A stretch of DNA of 64,000 bases. Origin: Lentibacillus kapialis (GTDB lineage Bacteria; Bacillota; Bacilli; Bacillales; Amphibacillaceae). The notes under the pieces were generated by a model that was given only the letters and a program-made list of their open reading frames with translations, did not search any database and had not been told where the DNA came from. A program made the position numbers and the translations under genes. Where the stretch lies: assembly GCF_014646635.1 (NCBI RefSeq), contig NZ_BMNQ01000002.1:264-64263 (forward strand), written 5' to 3'. Shown here in pieces: positions 27,536-38,841 of this stretch (its first letter is position 1; each line of letters begins with the position of its first letter).

Positions 27536-27562
27536 TACGTTTTAAAAATGTAAATGGTTTCA
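27536..27562 (-). promoter_or_regulatory. sigma-W-type (ECF) promoter of yqeZ-floA
   Basis: Minus strand TGAAAC (27562-27557), 17-bp spacer, CGTA (27539-27536). In B. subtilis the orthologous yqeZ-yqfA-yqfB operon is transcribed by sigma-W, so sequence and known regulation agree. Confidence 0.8.
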
Positions 27563-27641
27563 ATTATGTATATGAGTAAATCGTAACATAACCCGAGGTC
27601 TCGTTGATAGTTCTCTGTTAAAAATAAAGTCTAAACATATT

Positions 27642-27671
27642 AAAGGCCTTGCCATCCATGACAAGACCTTT
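27642..27671 (-). terminator. terminator of rpsU-yqeY
   Basis: AAAGGTCTTG / CAAGGCCTTT stem (one G-T pair) with a 10-nt loop; the tail AATATGTTT is only moderately U-rich. Confidence 0.65.
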
Positions 27672-27816
27672 AAAAAGAATCTGCAAAATTGTTCAAATAG
27701 CCGGTGAAAACGAACCACCTGATTCATTGCTGACTGTTTGCGTCGGCCGTAAGTTTTGGCCAGTAAGGATTTTGTCATCCGATGTTCTGGTCCATTTTAT
27801 TTTCACCCTTAACTAT

Positions 27817-28263
27817 TTAGTTTAAGTGCTTTTGAACAAGTTTATTAATCAGTGCGCCATCTGCCTGACCTTTGACTTTAGGCATGACCGTATTCATTAT
27901 TTTGCCCATATCTTTTTTGGAAGTGGCATCGATTTCCTTAATAGCTGTTTTCACTATTTCCTCCAGCTCTTTTTCGGTCAGCTGCCGGGGCATATACGCC
28001 TGAATCACATCAATTTCGACTTTAAGTTTATCAACGAGATCATCGCGTCCAGCTGATTTAAATTCTTGGAGGGAATCCTTCCTTTGTTTCAGTTCTCTTG
28101 AAAGTACTGTCAGTTCCTCGTCTTCAGAAAGATTTTTATTACCAAGTTTAATGGACTCATTTTGCAATGAGGCTTTTAACATTCGTATGACTGCAAGTTT
28201 GTCTTTTTCCTTGCTTTTCATCGCCTGTTTCATATCCTGGTTCAGCTGTTCAGCTAATGTCAT
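27817..28263 (-). CDS. yqeY: GatB/YqeY domain protein
   Basis: A 148-residue helical protein of the YqeY family, resembling the tRNA-binding tail domain of GatB. The end [20 protein letters not shown] is typical. Role probably linked to tRNA or translation; unproven. Eighteen bases after rpsU, a conserved pair in Bacilli. Confidence 0.94.
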   Translation of the reverse strand: MTLAEQLNQDMKQAMKSKEKDKLAVIRMLKASLQNESIKLGNKNLSEDEELTVLSRELKQRKDSLQEFKSAGRDDLVDKLKVEIDVIQAYMPRQLTEKELEEIVKTAIKEIDATSKKDMGKIMNTVMPKVKGQADGALINKLVQKHLN

Positions 28264-28281
28264 GGCCCCGCACCTTCTTTA

Positions 28282-28455
28282 CTATTTGCGTTTTCTGGCA
28301 GCTTCTGACTTTTTCTTGCGTCGTTCGCTTGGCTTTTCATAATGTTCACGCTTACGATATTCCTGCAATGTACCGCTTTTGGATACGTTGCGTTTAAAGC
28401 GACGAAGAGCATCTTCAAGAGACTCGTTTTTACGAACGCGAGTTGTATTTGACAT
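28282..28455 (-). CDS. rpsU: 30S ribosomal protein S21
   Basis: A 57-residue basic protein, [20 protein letters not shown] onward, matching S21 in length and sequence. Start is ATG 28455 after CGGAGGGAGGG; the longer open frame only reads through the leader. A promoter is predicted at 28533-28562. Confidence 0.97.
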   Translation of the reverse strand: MSNTTRVRKNESLEDALRRFKRNVSKSGTLQEYRKREHYEKPSERRKKKSEAARKRK

Positions 28456-28532
28456 GCTAATTTCCCTCCCTCCGAAGCACAAAACAAAAAATAATAGCAA
28501 AAACATGTATTATATATCACATGTCTCTGCTA

Positions 28533-28562
28533 ATTATAATATAATAGAACAGATTAGGTCAA
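28533..28562 (-). promoter_or_regulatory. sigma-A promoter of rpsU-yqeY
   Basis: Minus strand TTGACC (28562-28557), 18-bp spacer, perfect -10 TATAAT (28538-28533), about 78 bases upstream of the rpsU start. Confidence 0.65.
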
Positions 28563-28599
28563 CTTAAATATTGTCAAAGGACAAAAATTCAAGCACGAA

Positions 28600-29271
28600 T
28601 TAATAGTCGGATGTTCCTCTTTCACCAGCTATGATATCAACACTGGCACTTGCACCGATACGTGTTGCACCTGCATCAATCATAGCTCTTGTTGTCGCCA
28701 GGTCACGAATACCGCCTGAAGCTTTAATTCCCATTTCACTGCCAACTGCTTGACGCATTAATTTGACATCTTCTATAGTCGCTCCACCACCGGAAAAACC
28801 TGTAGATGTTTTAACAAAGTCTGCGCTCGCTGCTTTTGCTGCCTTACATGCACGCACTTTTTCATCGTCTGTCAACAGTGACGTTTCGATAATCACTTTA
28901 GTTAAAGCTTTCCCTTTTGCCGCTTCAACAACAGCTTCGATGTCCTGCTGTGCGGCATTATCATTTTTTGCCTTTATTTCGCCGATATTGATCACCATAT
29001 CTATTTCTTCAGCACCATCTTGAATGGCTTGTTTTGCTTCGTACACTTTGCTCGAAGTCGAGGTAGCACCAAGGGGAAATCCTATGACAGTACATACTTT
29101 TACGCCAGTATTTTTCAAACTATCGTAGCAGAACGGGACCCAATACGGGTTGACGCAGACAGAAGCGAAACCATGTTCCCGTGCCTCTTGAACAATTTGC
29201 TCAATTTTCTCCTTCGCTGTATCAGGCTTCAGCTGTGTATGATCAATGTATTGAGCAAGATTTACACTCAT
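28600..29271 (-). CDS. deoC: deoxyribose-phosphate aldolase
   Basis: A 223-residue TIM-barrel aldolase splitting 2-deoxyribose-5-phosphate into acetaldehyde and glyceraldehyde-3-phosphate. Catalytic segments: [30 protein letters not shown] (Schiff-base Lys about 151) and IKASGGIRD. It stands between mtaB and rpsU, without the usual nucleoside-catabolism neighbours. Start ATG follows GAGGAGGT. Confidence 0.97.
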   Translation of the reverse strand: MSVNLAQYIDHTQLKPDTAKEKIEQIVQEAREHGFASVCVNPYWVPFCYDSLKNTGVKVCTVIGFPLGATSTSSKVYEAKQAIQDGAEEIDMVINIGEIKAKNDNAAQQDIEAVVEAAKGKALTKVIIETSLLTDDEKVRACKAAKAASADFVKTSTGFSGGGATIEDVKLMRQAVGSEMGIKASGGIRDLATTRAMIDAGATRIGASASVDIIAGERGTSDY

Positions 29272-29351
29272 ATATTACCTCCTCCAATCATCAGTTGTCC
29301 TTATTTTTCAACACTTCATAATGCAGTAACGCACAGTTTCTTATTCGGGAA

Positions 29352-30704
29352 TTAAGAGCGCATTTCCACCCTTTCACTATTAGCATCATCCATAACCCTA
29401 ACAAATGTGGCTTTGTTGTAAGGATAGCCTGATTGAGTGATTTTTACGCGTACAATTTGGCCGATTAAATCTTTCGTTCCGTTAAACCGGACTTTTAAGT
29501 AATTATCTGTATAACCTTCAAGCATGCTCTCGTCTGTTTCATTCACATGTTCTTCCGGAATAACCTCAAGTACTTCGTCTTCATAATCAGATGCGTATTC
29601 TTTTGCAAGCTGGTTCGATAACTCAATCATTCGATTGACTCGTTCATTTTTGATATCAGTATCAACTTGATCAGTCATACGGGCAGCTGGTGTACCTGTT
29701 CTTCTTGAGAATGGAAAAACGTGCAGCTCTGAGTATCCGATTTCTTTAACAAAATTATACGTCTCCATGAATTCCTTTTCCGTCTCGCCCGGAAATCCGA
29801 CAATTACGTCAGATGTGATAGCCAGACCAGGCAGAGCTTTGCGGATTTTATCCACCTTCTGCTTATAATAGTCAGTTGAATATTTCCTCCGCATGCGATG
29901 CAATACTGCATCAGATCCTGCCTGCAAAGGAATATGCAAATGCCGGACAATTTTTTCTGATTTATCCAGTACATCGATGACTTCATCCGTAATCTGACTT
30001 GCTTCAATGGAGGAAATACGAATCCGCTTCAGACCTTTAACCTCTGTTTCAATCTGCTGGAGAAGTTTAGCAAAGTTATAATCATTCATGTCTTCTCCAT
30101 AACCTGCCGTATGGATTCCTGTCAGTACGATCTCTTTATACCCTGCATCAACAAGATTTTGTGCCTGTTTAATGACATTTTCAGGTTCCCTTGATCGTAA
30201 CAGGCCCCTGGACCATGGTATAATACAAAAAGTACAGAAATTATTGCAACCTTCCTGAATCTTAAGCGATGCTCGTGTACGGTCGGTAAAATCAGGCACG
30301 TCCATCTCCTCGAAGACGCGATTTTTCATGATATTTGTAACACCATTCACGGGTTCGCGTGTCTTCTGGTGCTCTTCGATATAATCAATCATTTTCTTTC
30401 TGTTTTGCGTTCCGACGATCACATCGACGCCAGGGATCTCCATAATTTCACCAGGGGATGTTTGAGCATAACAACCTGTCACACAAATAACAGCATCCGG
30501 ATTTTTGCGCACTGCCCGTCTGATAACCTGTCTGCTTTTCTTGTCACCAGTATTTGTTACAGTGCACGTATTAATAACATATACATCCGACTGACGGTCA
30601 AAATCGACACGTTCATAGCCGTTATTTTTAAACATATTCCAAATTCCTTCAGTTTCATATTGGTTCACTTTACATCCTAAGGTATGGAAAGCTACTTTTG
30701 GCAC
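29352..30704 (-). CDS. mtaB: tRNA t6A37 methylthiotransferase MtaB
   Basis: A 450-residue radical-SAM enzyme that turns t6A37 into ms2t6A in tRNA. It has an N-terminal UPF0004 domain with Fe-S cysteines (TLGCKVN, NTCTVT, VTGCYA), the radical-SAM motif CNNFCTFC, and a C-terminal TRAM domain. I take GTG 30704 (then PKVAFHTLGCKVN) as start since GAGGTGG lies five bases before it and it matches known MtaB; its first base is the last base of the rsmE stop codon (TAGTG). Confidence 0.96.
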   Translation of the reverse strand: MPKVAFHTLGCKVNQYETEGIWNMFKNNGYERVDFDRQSDVYVINTCTVTNTGDKKSRQVIRRAVRKNPDAVICVTGCYAQTSPGEIMEIPGVDVIVGTQNRKKMIDYIEEHQKTREPVNGVTNIMKNRVFEEMDVPDFTDRTRASLKIQEGCNNFCTFCIIPWSRGLLRSREPENVIKQAQNLVDAGYKEIVLTGIHTAGYGEDMNDYNFAKLLQQIETEVKGLKRIRISSIEASQITDEVIDVLDKSEKIVRHLHIPLQAGSDAVLHRMRRKYSTDYYKQKVDKIRKALPGLAITSDVIVGFPGETEKEFMETYNFVKEIGYSELHVFPFSRRTGTPAARMTDQVDTDIKNERVNRMIELSNQLAKEYASDYEDEVLEVIPEEHVNETDESMLEGYTDNYLKVRFNGTKDLIGQIVRVKITQSGYPYNKATFVRVMDDANSERVEMRS

Positions 30705-31474
30705 TATGTCCACCTCAATTCTTCAAAATGATACGATATGCTTGCCAATGCATATAAAGATGCTGTTTCAGTCCGCAAAATACGCGGACCTAATCTGACT
30801 GGAATAAATTCATTTTGTTTCAACACATCCGCCTCCCGGCCGGAAAATCCACCTTCCGGCCCGATCACCAGCAAGACCCGATCACCGCGACTAATTTTGC
30901 TTATGGCTGTTCCAAGGGATTGAAACACTTCATTTTTTGCTTCTTCTTCATAGGCGAATAGTTTTATCTGATAGTTACCACTGTCCGTTGCTAGTTCGGT
31001 TGTCGACATCACTTTTTGGATCCGGGGAATTTTATTGCGGTGACTTTGTTCACTCGCCTCTTTTATAATTTTTGAATAACGCTTTAATTTTTTATCAGTC
31101 TTTTTTTGATCCCACACAGTCACTGACCGATCAGTTTGGACCGGGATAAATGAAGCAGCCCCCAACTCAGCTCCTTTTTGAAGTACAAACTCCATTTTAT
31201 CGCTTTTGGGCAAACCCTGGGCAATCGTTACGTCAATGGGCGATTCAGATGATTCTTCAAGCCATTTGCTAATAATTGTATAAACAGTGTCTTTTTCAAT
31301 GTCTGTAATCCGGCAGACTGCAGCGTATCCATCAGGATGGTTGCAGATGATTTCTTCACCTGTATGGGAGCGCATCACTCGTGCGATGTGATGTACGTCA
31401 TCACCGGTAATCGTAACCTTATTATCTGTCCAATTTTCTGATGGTATAAAATAACGCTGCAAATCAGACACCAC
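30704..31474 (-). CDS. rsmE: 16S rRNA (uracil1498-N3)-methyltransferase
   Basis: A 256-residue SPOUT-class methyltransferase. The knotted SAM site is seen in VLLVIGPEGGFSGREAD and RLGPRILRTETASLYALAS. N-terminal PUA-like region includes ITGDDVHHIARVMR. It overlaps the end of prmA. Several starts are possible (GTG 31474, GTG 31471); the first is used. Confidence 0.96.
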   Translation of the reverse strand: MVSDLQRYFIPSENWTDNKVTITGDDVHHIARVMRSHTGEEIICNHPDGYAAVCRITDIEKDTVYTIISKWLEESSESPIDVTIAQGLPKSDKMEFVLQKGAELGAASFIPVQTDRSVTVWDQKKTDKKLKRYSKIIKEASEQSHRNKIPRIQKVMSTTELATDSGNYQIKLFAYEEEAKNEVFQSLGTAISKISRGDRVLLVIGPEGGFSGREADVLKQNEFIPVRLGPRILRTETASLYALASISYHFEELRWT

Positions 31475-32420
31475 TCTTCCTTTGATTCTTTTTAGCTACA
31501 ATTGATACCCAGTCTTCCATTTCGTCTATCGTGATAATTTCGAATCCCGCTTTCACCAGTTCATCCAGTACCATTTGTTTTTTTGCCTGAATAATACCGG
31601 AAGTTATGAACACACCATCCGGCTTCAGGTTATTCCATGCGTCAGCAATGAACCTCACAATGATCTCAGCTAAAATATTTGAAACAATGATATCCGCTTG
31701 CATATCAATATGTTCCAGTAGATTGTTCTGCTCCGGAAACACTTTTCTTTCTATACCATTAAGTTTTGAATTGATTCCTGTGCTTTTGACAGCAACATCA
31801 TCAAGGTCAAAAGCATAAACTTCCTTCGACCCAAGTAAAGCTGAAGCAATGCTCAGAATACCGGAACCGGACCCTACATCAATGACAACATCATTTTTAT
31901 TTATGTAATGCTCAATAGCCTGGATGCTTAACATTGTTGTCGGATGTGTACCGGTCCCAAACGCCATTCCCGGGTCAAGTTCAATAATCATTTCATCGGC
32001 AGATACGGGCTTATAGTCCTCCCACGTTGGAACGATGGTAATTTTTTCAGATATTTTAATGGGTCTATAATATTTTTTCCATGCTGTAGCCCACTCATCT
32101 TCATTTATTTCACTAAAAGTTATCTCATTTCGTCCCAAATTAATATCGTGAAACTTCAGATTGTTAATCGACTGCTTTATTTCTTTCATCATTTTTCCGA
32201 GAGATCTGTTCACAGGCAAATAAGCCTTGATGTAAACACCTTCCTCAGGATATTCATCAGCGTTTAAATCATATACCTCACCGAAAAACGTATCGCGTTC
32301 TTTAACTAAATCGGTGGGATCTTCAATAACAATTCCGCTAGCCCCTGCTTCGTGCATAATATTGGAAATTGGTTCAACCGCTTCATTTGTTGTATGAACA
32401 CGCATTTCAGACCAGTTCAC
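31464..32420 (-). CDS. prmA: ribosomal protein L11 methyltransferase
   Basis: A 318-residue SAM-dependent enzyme that trimethylates L11. SAM motif VIDVGSGSGILSIASALLG is at about residues 178-196, and IVSNILAEI lies further on. GTG start after AGGTGG. Follows the dnaJ terminator, and continues into rsmE-mtaB. Confidence 0.96.
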   Translation of the reverse strand: MNWSEMRVHTTNEAVEPISNIMHEAGASGIVIEDPTDLVKERDTFFGEVYDLNADEYPEEGVYIKAYLPVNRSLGKMMKEIKQSINNLKFHDINLGRNEITFSEINEDEWATAWKKYYRPIKISEKITIVPTWEDYKPVSADEMIIELDPGMAFGTGTHPTTMLSIQAIEHYINKNDVVIDVGSGSGILSIASALLGSKEVYAFDLDDVAVKSTGINSKLNGIERKVFPEQNNLLEHIDMQADIIVSNILAEIIVRFIADAWNNLKPDGVFITSGIIQAKKQMVLDELVKAGFEIITIDEMEDWVSIVAKKNQRKSGV

Positions 32421-32458
32421 ATTAACCCACCTGTTTCCTGAAAACTGTTTTTATGTAA

Positions 32459-32479
32459 AAGGTGCTGGGGCAGCACCTT
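32459..32479 (-). terminator. terminator of the dnaK operon after dnaJ
   Basis: AAGGTGCTG / CAGCACCTT with a CCC loop directly after the dnaJ stop codon, followed by TTTA on the minus strand. Confidence 0.82.
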
Positions 32480-32482
32480 CAT

Positions 32483-33601
32483 TTAGCTTTTGAATGCATT
32501 TTTAAAACGCTGGAACAATGACCCTTGTTCATCAGTTGATTCGTTTCCGCCAATTTCATTAAATTCACGTAACAGTTCTTTTTGCCGCTCCGAAAGACTG
32601 TTTGGAGTTACCACTCTGATTTGGACATGTTGATCCCCATAGCCATGACCGCGCACATTCGGAGCACCTTTACCTTTCAACCGGAAAACCTTCCCTGTCT
32701 GTGTGCCCACAGGTATTGTCAGCATCACTTTACCATGTACTGTCGGCACTTCTACTTCGTCCCCGAGAGCAGCCTGGGCAAATGTTATTGGAAGCTCACA
32801 ATTAATATGATCTCCTTCACGTTCGAAAAATTCATGAGAACGTACTTGAATAACGACAAATAAGTCACCTGGAGGACCCCCATTCACACCAGGTTCACCC
32901 TTGCCGGCAACCCTTATTTGGTGTCCTTCGTCAATTCCTTTTGGAATCGAAATATGAATACTTTTATGCTTTTTCACTTTACCAGTACCGCCGCAGGTAT
33001 TGCATTTTTCCGGAATAATTTTACCGGTTCCATTACAGTGATGGCACACACGCCGATTAACAACACGGCCAAATGGTGTATTCTGCTCCGTATTCAATTG
33101 ACCCGAACCTTGACAATGCGAACATGTTTTGGCTTTTGTGCCTGGCTTTGCACCAGAGCCATCACACGTATCACATTCTTCTTCTTTTGGAATGTTGATA
33201 TCCGCTTCTTTTCCAAAAATGGCTTCTTCAAAGTCCAGCGTCATGGTATATTGCAAATCAGCACCTTGCTGCGGGGCGTTTGGATCACGACGGCGGCCGC
33301 CACCAAAGAACATATCAAATATATCACCAAAACCACCGAAGTCACCAAAGTCCTGTGCACCACCGAATCCGCCTTGGCCTTGTGCACCTGCATGGCCGAA
33401 CTGATCATATTGAGTTCGCTTTTGCTCGTCGCTCAGCACCTCATAAGCTTCTTTTGCTTCTTTAAATTTGTCAGCCGCATTTTCTTCTTCGCTGACATCC
33501 GGATGGTACTTTCTTGCCAGTTTACGATAAGCTTTTTTTATTTCATCTTTAGAAGCGTCTTTATCAACGCCAAGAATTTCATAATAGTCACGCTTACTCA
33601 C
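32483..33601 (-). CDS. dnaJ: chaperone protein DnaJ
   Basis: A 372-residue co-chaperone. J domain (residues 1-70) with the HPD motif in YHPDVS, a Gly/Phe-rich linker (about 76-110), and four zinc-finger repeats [24 protein letters not shown] and CNTCGGTG. Stimulates DnaK ATPase. GTG start. A terminator-like hairpin separates it from dnaK, so it may be expressed at lower level or by read-through. Confidence 0.98.
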   Translation of the reverse strand: MSKRDYYEILGVDKDASKDEIKKAYRKLARKYHPDVSEEENAADKFKEAKEAYEVLSDEQKRTQYDQFGHAGAQGQGGFGGAQDFGDFGGFGDIFDMFFGGGRRRDPNAPQQGADLQYTMTLDFEEAIFGKEADINIPKEEECDTCDGSGAKPGTKAKTCSHCQGSGQLNTEQNTPFGRVVNRRVCHHCNGTGKIIPEKCNTCGGTGKVKKHKSIHISIPKGIDEGHQIRVAGKGEPGVNGGPPGDLFVVIQVRSHEFFEREGDHINCELPITFAQAALGDEVEVPTVHGKVMLTIPVGTQTGKVFRLKGKGAPNVRGHGYGDQHVQIRVVTPNSLSERQKELLREFNEIGGNESTDEQGSLFQRFKNAFKS

Positions 33602-33754
33602 TTGTGAATCACTCTCCCGACACTATTGCATTCATTTTATCATATCATCAATTATATCATGTTAGCAAACGAGAAACAGCCTTGCTCCCGCATGATAGGA
33701 GCGACTAACTTTCTAATCCACTGCAGGGCAATTTTGCATTATTCCTGATACCAG

Positions 33755-33795
33755 AAAAAAGTCAAAGTCAAGAGGGTCCTGACTTTGACTTTTTT
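33755..33795 (-). terminator. terminator-like hairpin between dnaK and dnaJ
   Basis: Perfect 16-bp arms (AAAAAAGTCAAAGTCA and its complement) with a 9-nt loop, with six T residues at the end of the right arm on the minus strand. Probably reduces transcription into dnaJ. Confidence 0.85.
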
Positions 33796-33811
33796 GTTTG
33801 ATGACATAAGG

Positions 33812-36282
<2,471 letters not shown>

Positions 36283-36448
36283 TCCGCCACCTCCTAACTA
36301 TGAAATTGCCACGATAGAATATAACATGATACGTTCATGAAATAAAGTAAAACTTCAATCAGAAAGTTGATTTCATCACTTACTGATTATCAGTTGGATT
36401 AACTCAGATACTTAAGAAGGAAGAACAGTCCTCTTAAAGGAGATCACT

Positions 36449-36467
36449 ATCCCGCTGCATGCGGGAT
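36449..36467 (-). other. hairpin in the hrcA-grpE spacer
   Basis: Perfect 7-bp arms ATCCCGC / GCGGGAT with a 5-nt loop in the 216-bp gap between hrcA and grpE. No U-tract follows on the minus strand. In B. subtilis the dnaK operon transcript is processed between hrcA and grpE, so this could be the stabilising 5' stem of the processed mRNA (inference). Confidence 0.5.
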
Positions 36468-36498
36468 TAAAATCAACACAGAGCATAAGCAAGCACCC

Positions 36499-37530
36499 TT
36501 ATTCACTATCTTGATACCACTTATACAACACGTCTGACATTTCAGTTGATAAAGTATCAAGCAGATTAATTACCTTTTTGTACTCCATTCGGGTCGGGCC
36601 GAGCAATGCAATCGTACCCATCTGCGTTTCATTCATCTCATAAGTGGCAGTGATAAGGCTGCAATCCTTTATTGCATCAACCTTATTCTCATGCCCAATT
36701 GTAACCTTTACGCCGTCAGATGCACCTTTAAGTAAATTGGCGATTTCATCCTCTTCCTCAATCATGGAATAAAATGCCCGCACCTTATCAATGTCATTGA
36801 ATTCAGGCTGCATTAACAGATTTGTTTTGCCACCAAAGTATAACCTCACTGGGTTTTCATTGAAAAATACAGCTTTAAGATAATCATAAGATGCCTCAAA
36901 ATCCGTTACATATTTATCCATCAAATTGATGATTTCAGTATTGAGTTTATTGTGCAGCTTAAAAATAGGGACCCCATACAAACGGTCATTCAAGATGTTA
37001 ACCATTTTTTCCAAATCTGATGCATTAATGGTTTCAGGCACGGAAAACGACCGATGCTCCACATGTCCGGTGTTCGTCACTAAAATAGCAACAGCTGTAT
37101 TCCCGGACAGTGAAATAATCTGCAGTTGTTTTAATTTTGTCTCAAACACTTCCGGGCCCAGTATTATGGATGTGTAGTTTGTTATCCGTGACAATATTTC
37201 CGCGGAACTCTGGACGATTTGTTCAAACTCAAACAGACCATCCTGGATGATATTACGGATAATTTGAACATTGCCTGCTGTTTGCTCAGGTGAAACCAGA
37301 TGATCGACATAGTACCGGTACCCTCTCTCTGAAGGTATTCGACCTGAAGAAGAATGTGTCTTTTCAAGGTACCCCATATCCTCTAAATCGGCCATTTCAT
37401 TGCGTATAGTAGCTGAACTGTAATGAACGTCACCTTTCTTGGAAATCGAACGAGAGCCCACTGGTTGTGCAGTTTCGATGAAATCATCAACAATAACTTG
37501 CAGAATTAGCAATTGTCGTTCTGTTAACAT
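36499..37530 (-). CDS. hrcA: heat-inducible transcription repressor HrcA
   Basis: A 343-residue repressor of class I heat-shock genes. N-terminal winged helix with MLTERQLLILQVIVDDFIE and SSATIRNEMADLEDMGYL. It binds CIRCE, which lies 15 bases upstream of its own start, giving autoregulation. Start ATG 37530 follows GAGGTGATC; the longer frame would read through the operator. Confidence 0.97.
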   Translation of the reverse strand: MLTERQLLILQVIVDDFIETAQPVGSRSISKKGDVHYSSATIRNEMADLEDMGYLEKTHSSSGRIPSERGYRYYVDHLVSPEQTAGNVQIIRNIIQDGLFEFEQIVQSSAEILSRITNYTSIILGPEVFETKLKQLQIISLSGNTAVAILVTNTGHVEHRSFSVPETINASDLEKMVNILNDRLYGVPIFKLHNKLNTEIINLMDKYVTDFEASYDYLKAVFFNENPVRLYFGGKTNLLMQPEFNDIDKVRAFYSMIEEEDEIANLLKGASDGVKVTIGHENKVDAIKDCSLITATYEMNETQMGTIALLGPTRMEYKKVINLLDTLSTEMSDVLYKWYQDSE

Positions 37531-37544
37531 GATGATCACCTCTG

Positions 37545-37571
37545 TTAGCACTCTTGGTTACCGAGTGCTAA
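37545..37571. promoter_or_regulatory. CIRCE operator of the hrcA-dnaK operon
   Basis: Exact consensus: TTAGCACTC, nine-base spacer, GAGTGCTAA. Located between the predicted promoter and the hrcA start codon. Confidence 0.98.
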
Positions 37572-37581
37572 TGCTAAATAT

Positions 37582-37610
37582 AAATTATCAAATCCGGTTT
37601 TTTTTGTCAA
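37582..37610 (-). promoter_or_regulatory. sigma-A promoter of the hrcA operon
   Basis: Minus strand perfect TTGACA (37610-37605), 17-bp spacer, TAATTT (37587-37582). It overlaps the hemW stop codon and lies just upstream of CIRCE, the usual arrangement. Confidence 0.7.
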
Positions 37611-38767
37611 CGAACAACGCTCAGGTCATTTTCTTCCAACAAAAATTGGGCGAATACTTCATTCCCGAACAGGATTCCCTGATCAGTCAAACGCAGGTAA
37701 CCAGCATCTCTCATAATCCAGCCTTTATCGCCTAAATAGGAAAGTGTGTCTTTGTATAATAATTCATACGAAAAACCAAACTTATTAATAAAATGACGAT
37801 CACTGATACCTTCCATTTTTCGCAGGCCGAGGAACATCTCCTCTTCAATCATTTCCTTTATACCGATTTCTTCTATATTCAAAATCGGATAGCCGTTTTC
37901 CATGGCCTGTTTGATGTAAGCTGGCAACGGTCGTATATTACCGGAGCGCTTTCCCGGCAAATAACCATGAGCACCGGCCCCAAATCCATAATAATGTTCA
38001 TTTTGCCAATATACAAGATTATGCATGCTTTCATAATCAGGTTTTGCAAAATTGCTGATTTCATACTGCTTCAGCCCATTGCATTTCATGGATTCTTTTA
38101 AAATGTCATACATACGAACCTCTTCTTCCTGAGGCGGACGGTGTAATTTACCTTTATGATAGCGTTGGTAAAAAACGGTTTTGGGTTCAATCTGCAGCGC
38201 ATATGCAGAATAGTGCGGCAAATTAAACGAAAGAGCCTCATCCAATGTTTGCCGGAAATGCTCAACTGTCTGATTCGGCAATGCATAAATCATATCAAGA
38301 CTGATGTTATCAAAACCATATTGCTGCAATAGATTGATTGTACTGTAGACATCTTTAATTTTATGCACACGCCCAAGCTCTTCAAGCATTGCATCATCAA
38401 ACACTTGCACACCCAAAGAAACCCGGTTGACGCCATAGCTCTTAAGCAATTTCGCTTTTTCTTTATCGAAGTCACCGGGATTTGCTTCAATACAGAATTC
38501 AGAAGCTCCGGCTATATTAAATTTACTATCTATCAATTGCATCAGAGAACGCAGTTGTTCCAGATTCAATGCTGTCGGAGTTCCCCCGCCGATAAAAATC
38601 GTGCGAACCTGATTCTTGGTTCCTTTAATTTGTGTATTTATCTCATTTGATAGTGCTTCAATGTATTCCGTTGCCAGTTTTTCGTTATAAAAAAACTTCG
38701 TAAAATCACAGTAATGACAAATTTGCTGGCAAAATGGAATATGGATATATACAGATTGTGCCTTCAT
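37607..38767 (-). CDS. hemW: radical SAM haem chaperone HemW
   Basis: A 386-residue radical-SAM protein with CQQICHYC (C-x3-C-x2-C) near residue 14-21. The C-x-x-x-C-x-x-C spacing and GGGTPTAL follow the HemN/HemW pattern; lack of the long HemN N-terminal extension favours the haem chaperone HemW. ATG 38767 follows TAGGAGAG. Located between lepA and hrcA as in B. subtilis. Confidence 0.93.
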   Translation of the reverse strand: MKAQSVYIHIPFCQQICHYCDFTKFFYNEKLATEYIEALSNEINTQIKGTKNQVRTIFIGGGTPTALNLEQLRSLMQLIDSKFNIAGASEFCIEANPGDFDKEKAKLLKSYGVNRVSLGVQVFDDAMLEELGRVHKIKDVYSTINLLQQYGFDNISLDMIYALPNQTVEHFRQTLDEALSFNLPHYSAYALQIEPKTVFYQRYHKGKLHRPPQEEEVRMYDILKESMKCNGLKQYEISNFAKPDYESMHNLVYWQNEHYYGFGAGAHGYLPGKRSGNIRPLPAYIKQAMENGYPILNIEEIGIKEMIEEEMFLGLRKMEGISDRHFINKFGFSYELLYKDTLSYLGDKGWIMRDAGYLRLTDQGILFGNEVFAQFLLEENDLSVVR

Positions 38768-38841
38768 TTGTTTCTCTCCTACAGGCAGAAAAGGGATAAC
38801 TCTTACCACCCGGCAAAAGTTTCCCGCTCTGTCAAAATTAG

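Larger units (their letters stand above)
27498..27816. other. 319-bp spacer between yqeY and yqeZ
   Basis: Holds the yqeY terminator (27642-27671) and the sigma-W-type promoter (27536-27562). A 72-codon minus-strand open frame across it lacks a ribosome site and family features, so I do not call it. Confidence 0.6.

Noticed and set aside
27560-27778. 72-codon minus-strand open frame between yqeY and yqeZ
   Set aside because: Covers a terminator and the sigma-W-type promoter and has no family features.
32918-33607. 229-codon plus-strand open frame opposite dnaJ
   Set aside because: Antisense shadow of dnaJ; Phe- and Thr-rich composition comes from reading the complement of the zinc-finger region.
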